From Bactrocera neohumeralis (Eukaryota; Arthropoda; Insecta; Diptera; Tephritidae): a DNA stretch of 64,000 nucleotides. The DNA is taken from NCBI RefSeq assembly GCF_024586455.1, contig NC_065919.1, positions 24,652,839-24,716,838 of the forward strand, in the 5' to 3' direction. The notes beneath the pieces are model-generated. The model was given only the letters and a program-made list of their open reading frames with translations. It was not told the origin of the DNA and ran no database searches. Below, piece by piece: positions 12,261 to 23,780 of this stretch; the first letter of the stretch is position 1, and each line of letters opens with the position of its first letter. Made by a program: the position numbers and the translations under genes.

Positions 12261-12559
12261 GTTCAAATCAGACCACAACTGTTCAACTTCCAGATACCAA
12301 CTAAGTTGGTACCCATGTCTATTTTCTTTGCAATCTGTGAGCTAAACCGAATTTCAGAGATAATCTTTTCCAGATAATATTGTGTTCCTGTGTCAAAAAT
12401 AGGTAAAATGGTGTCAATATTTCCAGTTGTCCGCATTATACCACATATAACAATTTTAGAAGTAACTGTAGGGTTTTCCAATAGGAGTAATATTACTTAT
12501 TTTCGAAGAAAAAACACACTAATTGTTAAGGAATTTCAATTTCAGCTATACAATTAAGT
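12261..12559. other. Unassigned DNA between repeat remnants
   Basis: A 72-codon minus-strand frame (12263-12481) has no recognisable motif. This part probably derives from flanking or decayed HINE sequence. Confidence 0.2.
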
Positions 12560-13450
12560 TCTGAATATAACATCATTCAAATGGCCTCCACGACTACTTT
12601 TGCAGGTACGAATTCGATGAATCCAATTTTCGAGTACTTTTTCGACTAAATCAAATAGTATGTCATGAATAGCACGTTCAATATTGACTTCTAAAGCTTG
12701 AAGAGAGTCAGATTTATTGCTAAAGACAGTAGAAGTATTCTAATGGTGTTAAATCATAACTCTTGAAAGGTATGCAACGTCACAATTTCTTGAAATAATC
12801 GAAACTCAAAAATGTTCTCGCAATAATTCGGTTGTGGCACGTGCTGTGTGTCACGTAGACCCGTCTTGTTGGAACCAGATGTTATCAAGATAAATTTCTT
12901 ACAATTGCGGTCATAAAAAGTTGATTATCATAAATCAGTAATGGTGTCACGAGTCGTTTCGAAAGAAGAACGGATCGCTGATTCCACCAGACTAGAAACC
13001 ACACCAAACTGTCAATTTAGGTGAATGTAATGATTGTTCATGAATAATTTGTGGATTTTTTTCACACCAGAATCCACAGTTTTGTTTATTTACTGCTCCA
13101 CTCAGATGAAAGTGAAACTCATCGGAGAAGATGATTTTCTTAAAAAATTTGTTATCGTTCTCAAGTTGTTCCAAGACAAAATCAGCAAATTTACGATAAA
13201 ACGTCCAATGGATTCAGTTCTTGAAAGAGGAAATTTTTTACGTATGCAACCTTAAATCCTATCTTAAAATCCGCCAGGTTGTGGGTTGAGACGGTCCTAA
13301 TTCTTGAGAACGTCTTGGAATCGACAAATTGCTGTCAGGAACACTTGCCTGAACGGCCGCAATATTTCCATTACTTCTAGCGGTTCTTTGTGTTATTGGT
13401 ACATGAACATTACATAGGGTACAAAAGTAGACCGATAGGAGCAGCAAACA
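12560..13450 (-). mobile_element. rosa-like (DD41D-type) element, degenerate
   Basis: Minus-strand coding remnants, N to C, are: NIAAVQASVPDSNLSIPRRS and TTWRILR (13259-13450); EQLENDNKFFKKIIFSDEFH (first catalytic Asp) with VNKQNCGFWCEKNPQIIHEQ and TVWCGF (12992-13174); then NIWFQQDGST.HTARATTELLREHF (second Asp, about 12850) and a frameshifted TPLEYF block (about 12740) with Glu at the third Asp position. It belongs to a sublineage distinct from the 38755-type copies. Its N-terminal side meets the next element head-to-head at about 13450-13460. Confidence 0.75.
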
Positions 13451-13459
13451 GCAGCAATA

Positions 13460-14590
13460 TTTTTTCCCGCTCTTTTGACATTTCTGTTCAGAAATGTTTG
13501 CTATTTTGTCATGGAAAAATATGCCATCCAAAAACGTCAAAGTTATTAAAATTTACTACCGAAATTTAGAATCAGTGGCCTCAACTTTAAGAGCGCTACG
13601 TCCAATTTATGGTCGTCATAATCGTCCTGTCAGATCAACAATTGAGCGTCTAGTGAAAAAATTTGAATCCACATGCACAGTATAAAATATTCCCGTGCCA
13701 GTGAGTCAAAGAAGTATCGATAATATTGCTGCCGCTAGCGCATCAATTAAGGAAGACTCAAATCGGCCTCTCACACGTCGTTGTGAAATCACTTGGGCAT
13801 CTCTGTGATGTTGTTGTGGCGAAAAGATCTTGTCCTATATCCTTGAAAGATCAAATTGAGGCAAGAACTGAAGCCGCTTTACCACCAGAATCGTATGCTC
13901 GTGAACTGGGCTGAACAAAAACTTGAAAATGATCCGGATTTTCATCGAAAAATTAACTTAAGCGATGATCAAGCAGCAATCCACACGTACTCTATGATTC
14001 GCTATTGTATCTCGAACAAATTACGGTTTGGTGTGGTATATGGGCCGGCGGCGTCATTAGCCTACACTTCTTCCATGATGATGGAATCGCTACCGCACAA
14101 TGATGACCGAATATTTTTGGACCGAATTGGATGACAAGGACTTGAAGAATATGTGGTTCCAATAGGACGGCGCCACACAGCGAATGTCACAATCGATTTA
14201 TTGTAAACCAAGTTTGGTGAATGTGTTATCTCACGAAATGGACCAGTCAATTGGGCGTCTCGGTCGTGCGATTTGACACCGTTAGACTATTTCCTGTGGG
14301 CCTACGTCAAGTCTATGTTCTATGCCAATCAGCCAGCGACGAATTTTTTGATGAACTTCGTACTAATATCGTGAACGAACGTGAAATTGCAGCAGTATCG
14401 ACCGACTTATGTTTGAAAACCGTCGAAAATTGGGTTCAACGTCTGGACTTCTGCAAGCGTGCCCGTTGTGGTCATGCAAAAGAAATCAACTTCCATACAT
14501 AATGGCATTAAATGGACTTTCTCAGGAATAAAGAATTTCATTGATATGCCAAACCGTTTATGTAGCACTTTTGTTGAAAACCCCTTTATA
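13460..14590 (+). mobile_element. rosa-like (DD41D-type) element, second sublineage
   Basis: Plus-strand remnants in order are: a start region at about 13512; TLRALRPIYGRHNRPVRSTI (13580-13650); NIAAASASIKEDSNRPLTRR; LRQELKPLYHQNRMLVNWAE and LENDPDFHRKI (13860-13950); LDDKDLKNMWFQ.DGATQRM (about 14130-14190); SRNGPVNWASRSCDLTPLDY and FLWAYVKSMF (about 14230-14320); and TDLCLKTVENWVQRLDFCKR (14400-14460). Multiple frameshifts are present. The element probably ends near the CCCCTTTATA at 14580-14590. Adjacent to an opposite-orientation relative on its left. Confidence 0.78.
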
Positions 14591-15145
14591 AAGAAAATGT
14601 ATTTTCGAATTTTTTTTAAATATTTTTTAATACATACCATCTATAAAAATTCTATACAGCCTTACTTAAAAAGCCAAATATCTCGAGAAGTATTAATGAT
14701 AGCGATTTTGACCTCAAATCTTTTTTGTAGCAAATAAATTTCATGTATATTTTTTCTATAGCTCTTGTTATTTACGAGATATATACAATAAAATGCGAAT
14801 TTTGTGGAAAAATCAGGTTTAGACCCCCTTACTACATCGCCGGTGTGAGTTTTGTCGCAATAGGCACTTTTGTAGAGTGTTCAATTCTGAGAATTATGTG
14901 TCTAAAGTCAAAGTGATGCCATAAAATGCTTCTGAAAATGGAAAATTTTTACATGCCTTGGTCCAGTCCTTAATGTTAATATTAAGGGCTCAAATTTTCA
15001 GGGAACTTTTTTTAGGTTATTTCCAAGGAAATTTCATGATGGGATTGAAAAAATGAATAGCTCAAAAAAAAAACACCCTAATACATATGTATATACCGGT
15101 CAATACCGGTTTTTGCAGAATTAAATAAATGCGTAATACTGGATA
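14591..15145. other. AT-rich intergenic DNA
   Basis: No recognised gene. A short CCGGT repeat (ACCGGTCAATACCGG) lies near 15097-15113. Confidence 0.35.
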
Positions 15146-16234
15146 TTTTTATACTCTCGCAACAAAGTTGCCAAAGAGAGTATTATAGTTTCGTTCACAT
15201 AACGGTTGTTTGTAAGTCCTCAAACTAAAAGAGTCAGATATAGGGTTATACATATATACCAAAGTGATCAGGGTGACGAGTAGAGTTGAAATCCGGATGT
15301 CTGTCTGTCCGTCCGTCCGTCTGTCCGTCCGTCCGTCCGTCCGTGCAAGCTATAACTTGAATAAAAATTGAGATATCATGATGAAACTTGGTACACGTAT
15401 TCTTTGGCTCCATAAGAAGGTTAAGTTCGAAGATGGGCAAAATCGGCCAACTGCCACGCCCACAAAATGACGGAAACCGAAAACCTATAAAGTATCATAA
15501 CTAAGCCATAAATAAAGATATTAAAGTGAAATTTGGCACAAAGGATCGCATTAGAGAGGGGCATATTTGTACGTAATTTTTTTAGAAAAGTGGGCGTGGC
15601 CCCGCCCCCTACTAAGTTTTTTGTACATATCTCGGAAACTACTATAGCTATGTCAACCAAACTTTACAGAGCCGTTTTGTTCAGGCATTTCCATATACAG
15701 TTCAAAAATGGAAGAAATCGGATAATAACCACGCCCACCTCCCATACAAAGGTTATGTTGAAAATCACTAAAAGTGCGTTAACCGACTAACAAAAACGTC
15801 AGAAACACTAAATTTTACGGAAGAAATGGCAGAAGGAAGCTGCACCCAAGCTTTTTTTAAAATTGAAAATGGGCGTGGCGTCGCTCACTTATGGACCAAA
15901 AACCATATCTCAGGAACTACTCTACCGATTTCAATGAAATTCGGTATATAATATTTCCTTAACACCCTGATGACATGTTCGAAATATGGGTGAAATCGGT
16001 TCACAACCACGCCTTCTTCCAATATAAAGCTATTTTGAATTCCATCTGATGCCTTCTCTGTATAATATATAGTACATTAGGAACCAATGATGATAGCGGA
16101 ATAAAACTTTACAAAAAAACGGTATTTGAAAAATATGTAAATGACGTATTATGAAATCTCGATTATCACTTTACCATGCGAGAGTATAAAATGTTCGGTG
16201 ACACCCGAACTTAGCCCTTCCTTACTTGTTTTTT
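15146..16234 (+). mobile_element. Full-length DINE-1-like (Helentron-associated type) repeat, family 1
   Basis: A non-autonomous, non-coding element. The 5' end TTTTTATACTCTCGC (15146 on) is mirrored by GCGAGAGTATAAA at 16178-16190, a subterminal inverted repeat. Next comes a hairpin GTTCGG-tgacac-CCGAAC (about 16193-16210), and the 3' end is CTTACTTGTTTTTT (16221-16234). A GTCC microsatellite lies at 15301-15344. Repeated GGGCGTGG / CCACGCCC words and sentences such as CTCAGGAACTAC fill the interior. This layout (5' inverted repeat partner, internal microsatellite, 3' hairpin, TTGTTTTT end) is that of Drosophila DINE-1/INE-1, considered Helentron-derived. Homology to that class is inferred from architecture. 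Fragments recur at 7780, 11770, 21812, 42700 and 42887. Confidence 0.75.
15301..15344. repeat. (GTCC/GTCT)n microsatellite
   Basis: Tandem GTCC units with GTCT variants lie inside the HINE family 1 element, at the position where DINE-1-type repeats usually carry one. It may vary in length between individuals. Confidence 0.9.
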
Positions 16235-17679
16235 AATGTTTAAAGCTATACAACTTTTAGAAGGACTACATTCCGGTTGGATTCTTTTGATTTTAGTTAC
16301 GCATATAAAAAGTTTATTTTAAATTAAGTTTCTCATTGCATAGAGCTTAGTTAGAAACAGAATGCGAATATGTACACATAAGAAATTTGTCTAAATTTAC
16401 ACATCAACATTATTCGCCTTACCTCGATCCAGGGCCATAAAACGTTGGGTTACCGCATTTACGACTTTCGCTTTGTACGTGCTTCGTAACAACCACCTAA
16501 GGTTGCACACCTCCAAATTATCTTGTCAATGTGTCAGTAGGCAACACATTTGCCGCCCCACGTTACACCGACGGCTCCTACACCAACCACAGCAAACCAT
16601 ATTCAGTGGCGCTGCCACTTGCTGAAACTTGTTGGAGCTTGATGTTGCTATTGTTACTTATTTGTTGCACGAAATTGCAAGCATATGTAGACCCGCTTGT
16701 GTATGTGTGTGTGTATGCATGAGAATGGATGTAACTGTGTATCTCCGCGGTGAAGCTGGCGAAATGCAAATCTTTTGTCAGAAATCTTTACACGCTTGCA
16801 ACTAAACTCACATGGCGCACAGCAGCTGACGTCGGTGATTTGTTGCTGATATGCCACCGGCACGAACACGAGGTGGCGAAGCTGTTTGGCGACGACAATG
16901 TCGCGCTTTCAATTGATGTGGCCGCAGGTGATAAAATATCCACACATACATACACACCCACAGGCATGGACATTCCGCGTTTGCTTGATGTGTTGATGTG
17001 ATGCTCTGATGGAGTGATGTACTGTCCGATTGATGGGTTGCATTTCACCACTCAGCGCTTGTTGCCAGCCAACGGACTTAATTCCCATGTCCATATGTTT
17101 GTATGTAGGTGTAGATATTTACACTTATATATTTATGTATTCATACACGTCATCTAATTTATGAGCGTGTGCGCGACTACACTTTATGATCGTGTTATAA
17201 TTTGCAATTGAATATTATGCAGTCAAAGTACAAACATATGTGTGCGCATGCTTGTGCATATGTAGGTATGTGTGTACGGGAGTGTGTTATATAAGAAGTA
17301 TGCCGCTTAGTCACTGATGATGTTGAATTGATTGACAGCGACACGTTGCTGTTATGGTGTGACGGAGTAAGTATTTAGTCACACTTTGCAATTACTCGAG
17401 CTCACTGATATACATATGTATATACATAGCATGCGACGGCTTCTGGTTGCAACAACTCTAAAATAGGTCTTCATAATCGGTTTAGTGTTATAACACTTTC
17501 ATTTGCACTATTTTGTTGTGTTATTTCATTCTATACATATGTACATATGTAAGTGAATTTACTGTTCTTGAACTTTCTTAGCCGAATCATACTTATAGAC
17601 TTTAAAAATACAAGATTTTATGGAAAGTAACTATACGCATTCTTGCGCTCATAGCACTTGTCTACAGTATTTTTTTAGA
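16235..17679. other. Intergenic DNA with a GC-richer core
   Basis: The part 16400-17060 is less AT-rich than its surroundings and holds overlapping open frames on both strands (for example 16531-16722, 16750-17001 and 16788-17051). None carries a motif I recognise, and each is opposed by another, so I do not call a gene. TGTG/CATA simple repeats lie at 16697-16720, 16940-16960, 17240-17275 and 17408-17425. Confidence 0.35.
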
Positions 17680-18130
17680 CCTAGATATTACGGTTTGGGA
17701 TATATTTTTGCTTACAGTTCGTGAAACTATAAATGGTCTTGTAAGATTTTCTCTCGTTTATTTTTGAATCTTTTACAGTTAAAAAATCATTATCATTATA
17801 CCGCCAAGCATTATTTTGAGCTCTGAGAACAGGTAAAAAATCACTGGGGGCCAGATCTGGAGAATATGGTGGATGCGGAAGCAATTGGAAGCACAATTCA
17901 TGAACTTTATCCATCGTTTTCACTGAAAACAGTCCCTTATCGCACACCGACGCAAAAACCCGGGTTTGTTGCGCTGGAATAACTCCAGAAACTGCTCTGA
18001 ATCATCAACTCGTCGTCATTTTTGGTCAAAAGTGAGCTCGCGCGGTACCCACAGAACTTTTCCATAGCCACATATTCGGGAATGATATGATGTACACTTT
18101 CAGTTGATATCTTCACTTTACGCCATTTAA
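17680..18130 (-). mobile_element. Irritans-like mariner fragment, internally deleted
   Basis: The minus strand encodes VPRELTFDQK and QFLELFQRNKPGF (about 17960-18060), then jumps to VKTMDKVHELCFQLLPHPPY and SPDLAPSDF (about 17840-17930). So the region with the first two catalytic Asp residues is deleted while the third (PSD) remains. Downstream sequence is a decayed C-terminus. Related to the 29478-30732 copy and to the fragment at 48440. Confidence 0.7.
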
Positions 18131-18339
18131 AATTAATTTCCGGACTTTTTTAATTTTTGTTTTCGGTAACAACATCTTTTGGGCGTTCACTGCGTTTACC
18201 GTCTTCGGTGATCATTTTATCACCATTCCCACGACTGTCGGGTCCAAGTAACCGGAATGTCGATCAACGACTGTCAACTCGACAGAATTCTGCCGCTACA
18301 ACAACAAACACGGCGGCGAAGAACTGATAAGGAGCATGT

Positions 18340-19037
18340 AGGGAGACCCTACAATCTGCGTCAACTACCTTGGGATAAGTCTCCTAAACATCACATATAA
18401 GGCCCTATCGAGCGTATTGTGTGCAAGATTAAAGCCCACCGGCAAAAAACTGATTGGACATTATCAATATGGCTTTAGACCTGGAAAATCAACAACCGAC
18501 CAGATATTCACTATTCGCCAAATCTTGGAAAAGACCCGTGAAAAGAGAATCGACGATTTGGTCTCCCCGCAAAAGTCGTGCACTCGCGACTAGGCTCCCA
18601 CGTCACTGTGGACACTCATAACTTCGAAGTTGTAGATAATTTCGTCCATCTTGAAACCAGCATTAAGAGCAACAACAATGTCTGCCTCGAAATCCAACGC
18701 AGAGTAACTTTTGCCAGCAGGTGCTACTTCGGACTGAGTAGGCAATTGAGAAGTAAAGTCCTCTCTTGAACGAACAAGGGCCAAACTCTATAAGTACTCA
18801 TTATTTCCGTCCTGCTATAGCCTGCAGAGGCATGGACGATGACAACAACTGATGAGTCGACACTCCAGTTCTGAAAGTATTCGATTGGACCAGTTGGAAG
18901 AACCAGTTGAAGAAGGACCTGATTTCACCTGGAATATCCACGTCACGTAGCAAAAAGAAGAAACGACTGGCGCGCTGTTGTTAACTCGGCTATAATCGCG
19001 TAAGCGGTGTCAACGCCAGTAAAGAAGAAGAAGAACT
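18340..19037 (+). mobile_element. RTE-clade retrotransposon fragment with RT deletion
   Basis: Plus-strand remnants are: NYLGISLLNITYKALSSVLC (18356-18425); LIGHYQYGFRPGKSTTDQIF (18440-18520); RQILEKTREKRIDD; then a jump to SPQKSCTRD/ SRLGSHVTVDTHNFEVVDNF (18560-18650), IQRRVTFASRCYFGLSRQLR and the extreme C-terminus (18890-19010, WRAVVNSAI-like). It ends with a GTAAAGAAGAAGAAGAA tail, the (AAG)n 3' end typical of this family. The palm with the catalytic YADD is absent. The junction CCCGCAAAAGTCGTGCACTC is also found in the copy at 22911. Confidence 0.8.
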
Positions 19038-20419
19038 CTAAAAAAACTTCACAAATTGGTTTCCTAGTCCCAGAGGGACATCAATTGCTCTGTATACAAG
19101 TAGAATGTGAGAAAATGGATGTAAACGAAAAAATTTGAATTTAATTCAGCTGCTTTCTCATAACTGTACATATTTTATGACTTCGATTAAGCTACACCTA
19201 TGGCCAAAATAAGAACTCGACTATGAATAAATTATGGAAATTGTGTGAAATAATTTATTCAGATTATTGACCTGTTTTCGGTGTTGAAATAAGTCGCAAA
19301 AATCGCAAGCTTGCAAAAATAAAATATAATAATGAAGAAGAACAACCGTTATAATTTCGAAAGAAAGGAAATAAAATTTTGGACCAATTTTAATATTATT
19401 ATATTGGAGAAGAAATCATTATAAATGGAAATGAATACACATAAGCTACACAGTCTCTATCTAGGGAGGTATTTATTATTCGCATATATGTATGTGTGTC
19501 TTAGCAGCATTTAATGTAAACAAACAATATTTATGCAAATAAAATGATTTTTGAGCTCCAAGCACAGTTAAAATGTTGATTATTCTTTTAATTTACATTT
19601 TTATTTCTTTTTCTGTATTTCCAGACGAAAGTTCGCGAAAGGAGAAACATAAAAACAGACGAATGAATTAAAAGCGTTTTAATCTCTACTTACGTAATTT
19701 ATGCTTATGTAATCTATGATTTAGTTGACCAAAACAAAATAGAAAACAAATTTGAGATTCTTTCGCATATTTAAAAGAATAGTAAAAACTCAGATTTGTA
19801 AAAGTTTTTGTGTTTTTTTGTATTTAATCACATGCGAAGAAATAGAAGTGATGAAATTTTGAAAATAAAACTAATGAAAGAGTTCTTGAAGTTAATGACA
19901 TGGCAGCTGGGTGCGAAAGAATAATGATATGGGCTTAAGAATCTTAATTATCATATCTTATAAAATACAACAATAGAAAACATATACATATTTGTATTGC
20001 TATTTATATAAATTATTAAAAAATACCTTATTAAAAAGAATACTATTTTATTACTACTTCAAAGCAGAGATCAAGAAATAAAAATAATATTGATTTGTAA
20101 GAAATTATAGGCTCAGATAAGTTTGCTTTGGGAGATTTGGCAAACAAAGTAATATTTCATAACTTAGTTAAGAAAGATTAAAATTAAAGACTGCTTAATG
20201 ATAAAATATTGTGTCATTATATTGCAATCTTAAGTATTGATCTTTCAGACGGTACCGGCGCTAATAAGTTTTATTTAAGACTAGCAAACAGCACTCCTGC
20301 TTCGTGGCGACTAAATAAATATTCAAGTGTTATGATGCTCACCTTTAAATATTAAAGCTTCCCTAAAATTTTTTTTTTGATTTTATCGCAAATAGATATT
20401 CTTCATTTATACTCAATAA
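19038..20419. other. Very AT-rich intergenic DNA
   Basis: No gene, RNA or element boundary recognised. It is A- and T-rich throughout with no long frames. Confidence 0.45.
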
Positions 20420-21640
20420 GCGAAAGGTATTAAGACTTTGTTCATAATTTTAAAATTATTAATTTATTCTTCAAAACACATGTATGTCGTCACCCTCAAA
20501 AAAACCACCTTAGTTCCAATACACTTGTGCCAACGTTGCTAAAGTCATTTTCGGGAGTAGGTTTCAATGCGCGTAGCGATTCACGTTAAATGTCTTCAAT
20601 TGGCTCAAAACGGTTTCCCCGGAGCGATCGTTTGAGTTTGCTGAATACGCAGAAATCACACGAAGCTAAATCAGAGGAACACGGTGGTTGCGGCACGATA
20701 TTGGTTAAAAATTTGGCGAAAAACTCACGAAGAATTAATGCTGCAAAAACCAAGAGTAGTCAGCCCATAATTCCGTCATTTTTTTACGAATAGCTTCGCG
20801 TGAACGAAGCCTAACACTTAAATAGTATTCCTTGCTGACAGTTTGATTCGGAGTGCACCATACCCCGATAATCGAAGAGAATTGTCAACATAACCTTAAT
20901 TTTTGACCTGCTTTGGCGTGGTTTTTTCGGCTGCGGCTCACCTTCGCCACAATATTTGGCAAATTGATTGTCTGTTTCTTAGTCGTAAGCATGGATCCAA
21001 GCCTCATCGTCAATAATAATACGTTTCATGACATTCTGGTAGTCGGAAACCATTGTTTCACAGACGTTAATGCGACGCTGTTTTTCGAAAGAAGTGAGTG
21101 TTTTTGGAACCAATCGTGCTTTCACGTTTCTTAGGCTCAAATGATCTTTTAAAATGGTTTTCACTGATTCTTTCGATACTCTAAAGATGCCAGTAAGATC
21201 TCTGACTGTTAATGATCGATTTTCAAGTACCAATTACATTATTTTATTGTCCTGCTGATCATGAGTTGATGTTGATGGCCGCCGTGGACGTGTTTCGCCG
21301 TCAACGCGAAAAAAAAACAAAAACACTCGCAAACAAACAATTATCACTGAAGACCTTTTCCAACATTCTGAACGGTGCAACATCAGAAATTTGATTCCGC
21401 ACATAAAATTTGGTCGAAATTCTTCCGTTGAATAATTTCACTCATCGTAAAAATCGATGAATGCACTTTATGCGCTACAGAAAGACAAGCGTATACTAAA
21501 CACTAATGATTATATTGATGTGATATTTGGCACAGATGTCACTGACGGTCATACCAACCCAGAAAAAATATATTTCGACGAATGGGTTGGCTTGGATCGC
21601 GCGAAATTTAAATAAAAAATCTTCATTTTTTTGCCCACAG
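20420..21640 (-). mobile_element. DD34D mariner (CCCAAAAAATAAG-end family), degenerate
   Basis: The minus strand encodes ENRSLTVRDLTGIFRVSKES, VKTILKDHLSLRNVKARLVP, FEKQRRINVCETMVSDYQN and RIIIDDEAWIHAYD (20979-21233), that is the linker and first catalytic Asp. The region left of it (20490-20930) carries decayed C-terminal sequence. The right end in reverse complement, GGGCAAAAAAATGAAGAT (up to 21640, followed by TA), matches the 5' terminal repeat of the copy at 31251. A GGTTGGTATGACCGTCAGTG block lies 70 bp further in, as in that copy. Left end approximate. Confidence 0.75.
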
Positions 21641-22239
21641 TAGGAATCTTCATATGATCGCTTTTAGTAAAAATCAATTGTCGTTGTAGATATCTTGTAT
21701 TTGAACGGTAAACTTATATACTTTGATGAAGTGCGTTGACCTTATGCGCGATTTTTTTGTTCATCCTAATGGAATAATAAAGGAAAGCATTTCGGTTTCT
21801 AAACAGCATTTTTTAGCAAGTAAGGAGTCTAAGTTCGAGTGTAACCGAATATCTTATGCACTCGCAATTTGATCAAAGTTCTTTCAAGATGTTGCAAAAC
21901 TTAATAAGTTCTATAAAATTTAAACATTCATTACACTAGTTTACAGTAATATTGTGACTGTTGTGTTACTGGCTATTTTTGGGTTGCTAAAACCGAAAAT
22001 GAAAATTTCCTAACACGTATGATTTTTTGAATCATTGACGGGCGCAGTTTGAAGAGCTGATTGAAGCTTTCTGCAATACAGGTCCGAAATAATATTCCTG
22101 AAATTTCTATAAGTTCTCCACATCAGGCGCACCGCGTCCAAGTTAAAACTAATGTATTTATGATCAGAGAAGGATCAGTTGCTTAGAATCCTCCTTAGCG
22201 AAATCAATTGAGTGATTTCTCTAGATGACAGAGATAGGT
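21641..22239. other. Intergenic DNA with HINE family 1 3' end
   Basis: Mostly unassigned AT-rich DNA. At 21812-21868 the reverse complement GAGTGCATAAGATATTCGGTTACACTCGAACTTAG..CTTACTTGCT is a decayed 3' end (hairpin plus CTTACTTG) of DINE-1-like family 1. No coding region seen. Confidence 0.45.
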
Positions 22240-22910
22240 TTTCACTACATACGAAAGTGATTTGTCCTTTGCATCTGTGACCTATCTTCCTTAGACAGTG
22301 CGCCTGTTGTTCTTGACAGATCAGGAAGTGGCTTCAATTTACCGTCTGCCTGTATTACTGGCCACAAAAAGCTTGTGGTCCTGTACTTAATCCAGAGATG
22401 CCGTTGCTGTTTATCCAAGGCTTTTGGATAAGAACAACTTTGGCTTCGTCTCTGCCTAGATGAAGCCAGAGATCGGTGGAGGACGTCTAAATGTGCTGAA
22501 GATAAATTTGAAGGATCTTCATCCTTCAAACTCTCCCACATCGTTATTACTGACCTGATCGGCTACGAACAAGCACTCGAGACTGAAGACGGATTCAACT
22601 AATGACGATCCGCCCTCCGTGCTCACCGTTTTTGAGAGGATAGAGTTGATTTCCATTTCGTCTCCTCTCCCATCTCTTTCGACTCCACTGGACGCAGCCG
22701 GTCATCCGCTCTGGCTACCGTTAAGAGTATCCTTAGGACCATAATCTCGAGGCCTTAACTTATGGGCCCCTTTGCGCCAATGAGAGGAACGAGAGACTCC
22801 TTGTTTAGGAGTATTACAAATTGATGATATGGTGCCTCGGTCCTCTCCTACCTATTCACCCTCCATTCTTGAGTAGGTAGAGAAGGATTGCAGTAAAGTA
22901 ACCTCTCTTC
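22240..22910 (-). pseudogene. Unidentified coding remnant (possibly DUF4780-like), interrupted by an RTE insertion
   Basis: Read on the minus strand across the RTE insertion, 23846-23781 and then 22910-22240 form one tract. It begins MLPMRSRPRVRLPAESFTPE / EIEER at 23846 and continues LLYCNPSLPTQEWRVNR, APYHQFVILLNKESLVPL, LEIMVLRILL, then MWESLKDEDPSNLSSAHLDV (22245-22541). Stops and frameshifts occur. The QFVILLNKESL..G.LEI...RI pattern resembles DUF4780 proteins, which often sit in retroelement-linked genes. That similarity is a memory-based guess. GC content is higher than in the neighbours, consistent with former coding sequence. Confidence 0.4.
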
Positions 22911-23769
22911 AAATCAACAACTGACCAGATATTCACCATCCGCCAAATTTTGGAAAAGACCCGTGAGAGAAGAATCGACACACACCACCTCTTCGTGGAT
23001 TTCAAAGCTGCTTTCGACAGCACGAAAAGGAGCTGCCTTTATGCCGCTATGTATGAATTTGGTATCCCCGCAAAAGTCGTGCACTCGCGACTAGGTTCCC
23101 ACGTCACTGTTGACAGTCATGAATTTGAAGTTGTAGATAATTTCGTCTATTTAGGAACCAGCATTAACACCACCAACAATGTCAGCCTGGAAATCCAACG
23201 CAGGATTGCTCTTGCCAACAGGTGCTATTTCGGATTGAGTAGGCAATTGAAAAGTAAAGTCCTCTCTCGACGAACAAAAGCTAAACTCTATAAGTCACTC
23301 ATAATTCCCGTCCTGCTATATGGTGCAGAGGCTTGGGCGATGACAGCAACCGATGAGTCGACGTTACGAGTTTTCGAGAGAAAAATTCTGCGAGACAGCC
23401 AAGATTTATGGTCATTTGCGCATTGGCCACGGCGAATATCGCATTCGATGGAACGATGAGCTGTACGAGAAATACGACGACATTGACATAGTTCAGCGAA
23501 TTAAAAGACAGCGGTTACGCTGGCTAGGTCATGTTGTCCGGATGGATGAAAACACTCCAGCTCTGAAAGTATTCGACGCAGTACCCGCCGGGATAAGCAG
23601 AGGAAGAGGAAGACCTCCACTCCGTTGGAAGGACCAAGTGGAGAAGGATCTGGCTTCGCTTGGAATATCCAATTGGAGCCACGTAGCGACAAGAAGAAAC
23701 GACTGGCGCGCTGTTGTTAACTCGGCTATAATGGCGTAAGCTGTGTCTACGCCAATTAAGAAGAAGAAG
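22911..23769 (+). mobile_element. 5'-truncated RTE retrotransposon insertion with 11-bp target duplication
   Basis: The insert begins AAATCAACAACTGACCAGAT and ends in an (AAG)n tail. It is flanked by AACCTCTCTTC at 22900-22910 and again at 23770-23780. Two frames cover the C-terminus: THHLFVDFKAAFDSTKRSCL and MYEFGIPAKV, joined to HSRLGSHVTVDSHEFEVVDN, FVYLGTSINTTNNVSLEIQR and LLYGAEAWAMTATDESTLRV (22950-23400). After one frameshift come YGHLRIGHGEYRIRWNDELY, RLRWLGHVVRMDENTPALKV and RRNDWRAVVNSAIMA (23353-23739). This is the RTE C-terminal domain. Between GIPAKV and HSRLGSHV the RT palm including YADD is missing. The target duplication indicates genuine target-primed insertion. Confidence 0.9.
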
Positions 23770-23780
23770 AACCTCTCTTC
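23770..23780. repeat. Downstream target-site duplication of the RTE insertion
   Basis: AACCTCTCTTC directly follows the (AAG)n tail and duplicates 22900-22910. With the insert removed, the flanking frame (PEEIEER|LLYCNP on the minus strand) reads through without a gap. Confidence 0.85.

Noticed and set aside
15301..15344. GTCC repeats as a CRISPR-like array
   Set aside because: The units are 4-bp tandem repeats without spacers, inside a eukaryotic dispersed repeat.
16531..17051. Cluster of overlapping ORFs in a GC-richer patch
   Set aside because: Frames on both strands overlap, none has a recognisable domain, and HTHTYT-type residues come from CA repeats.
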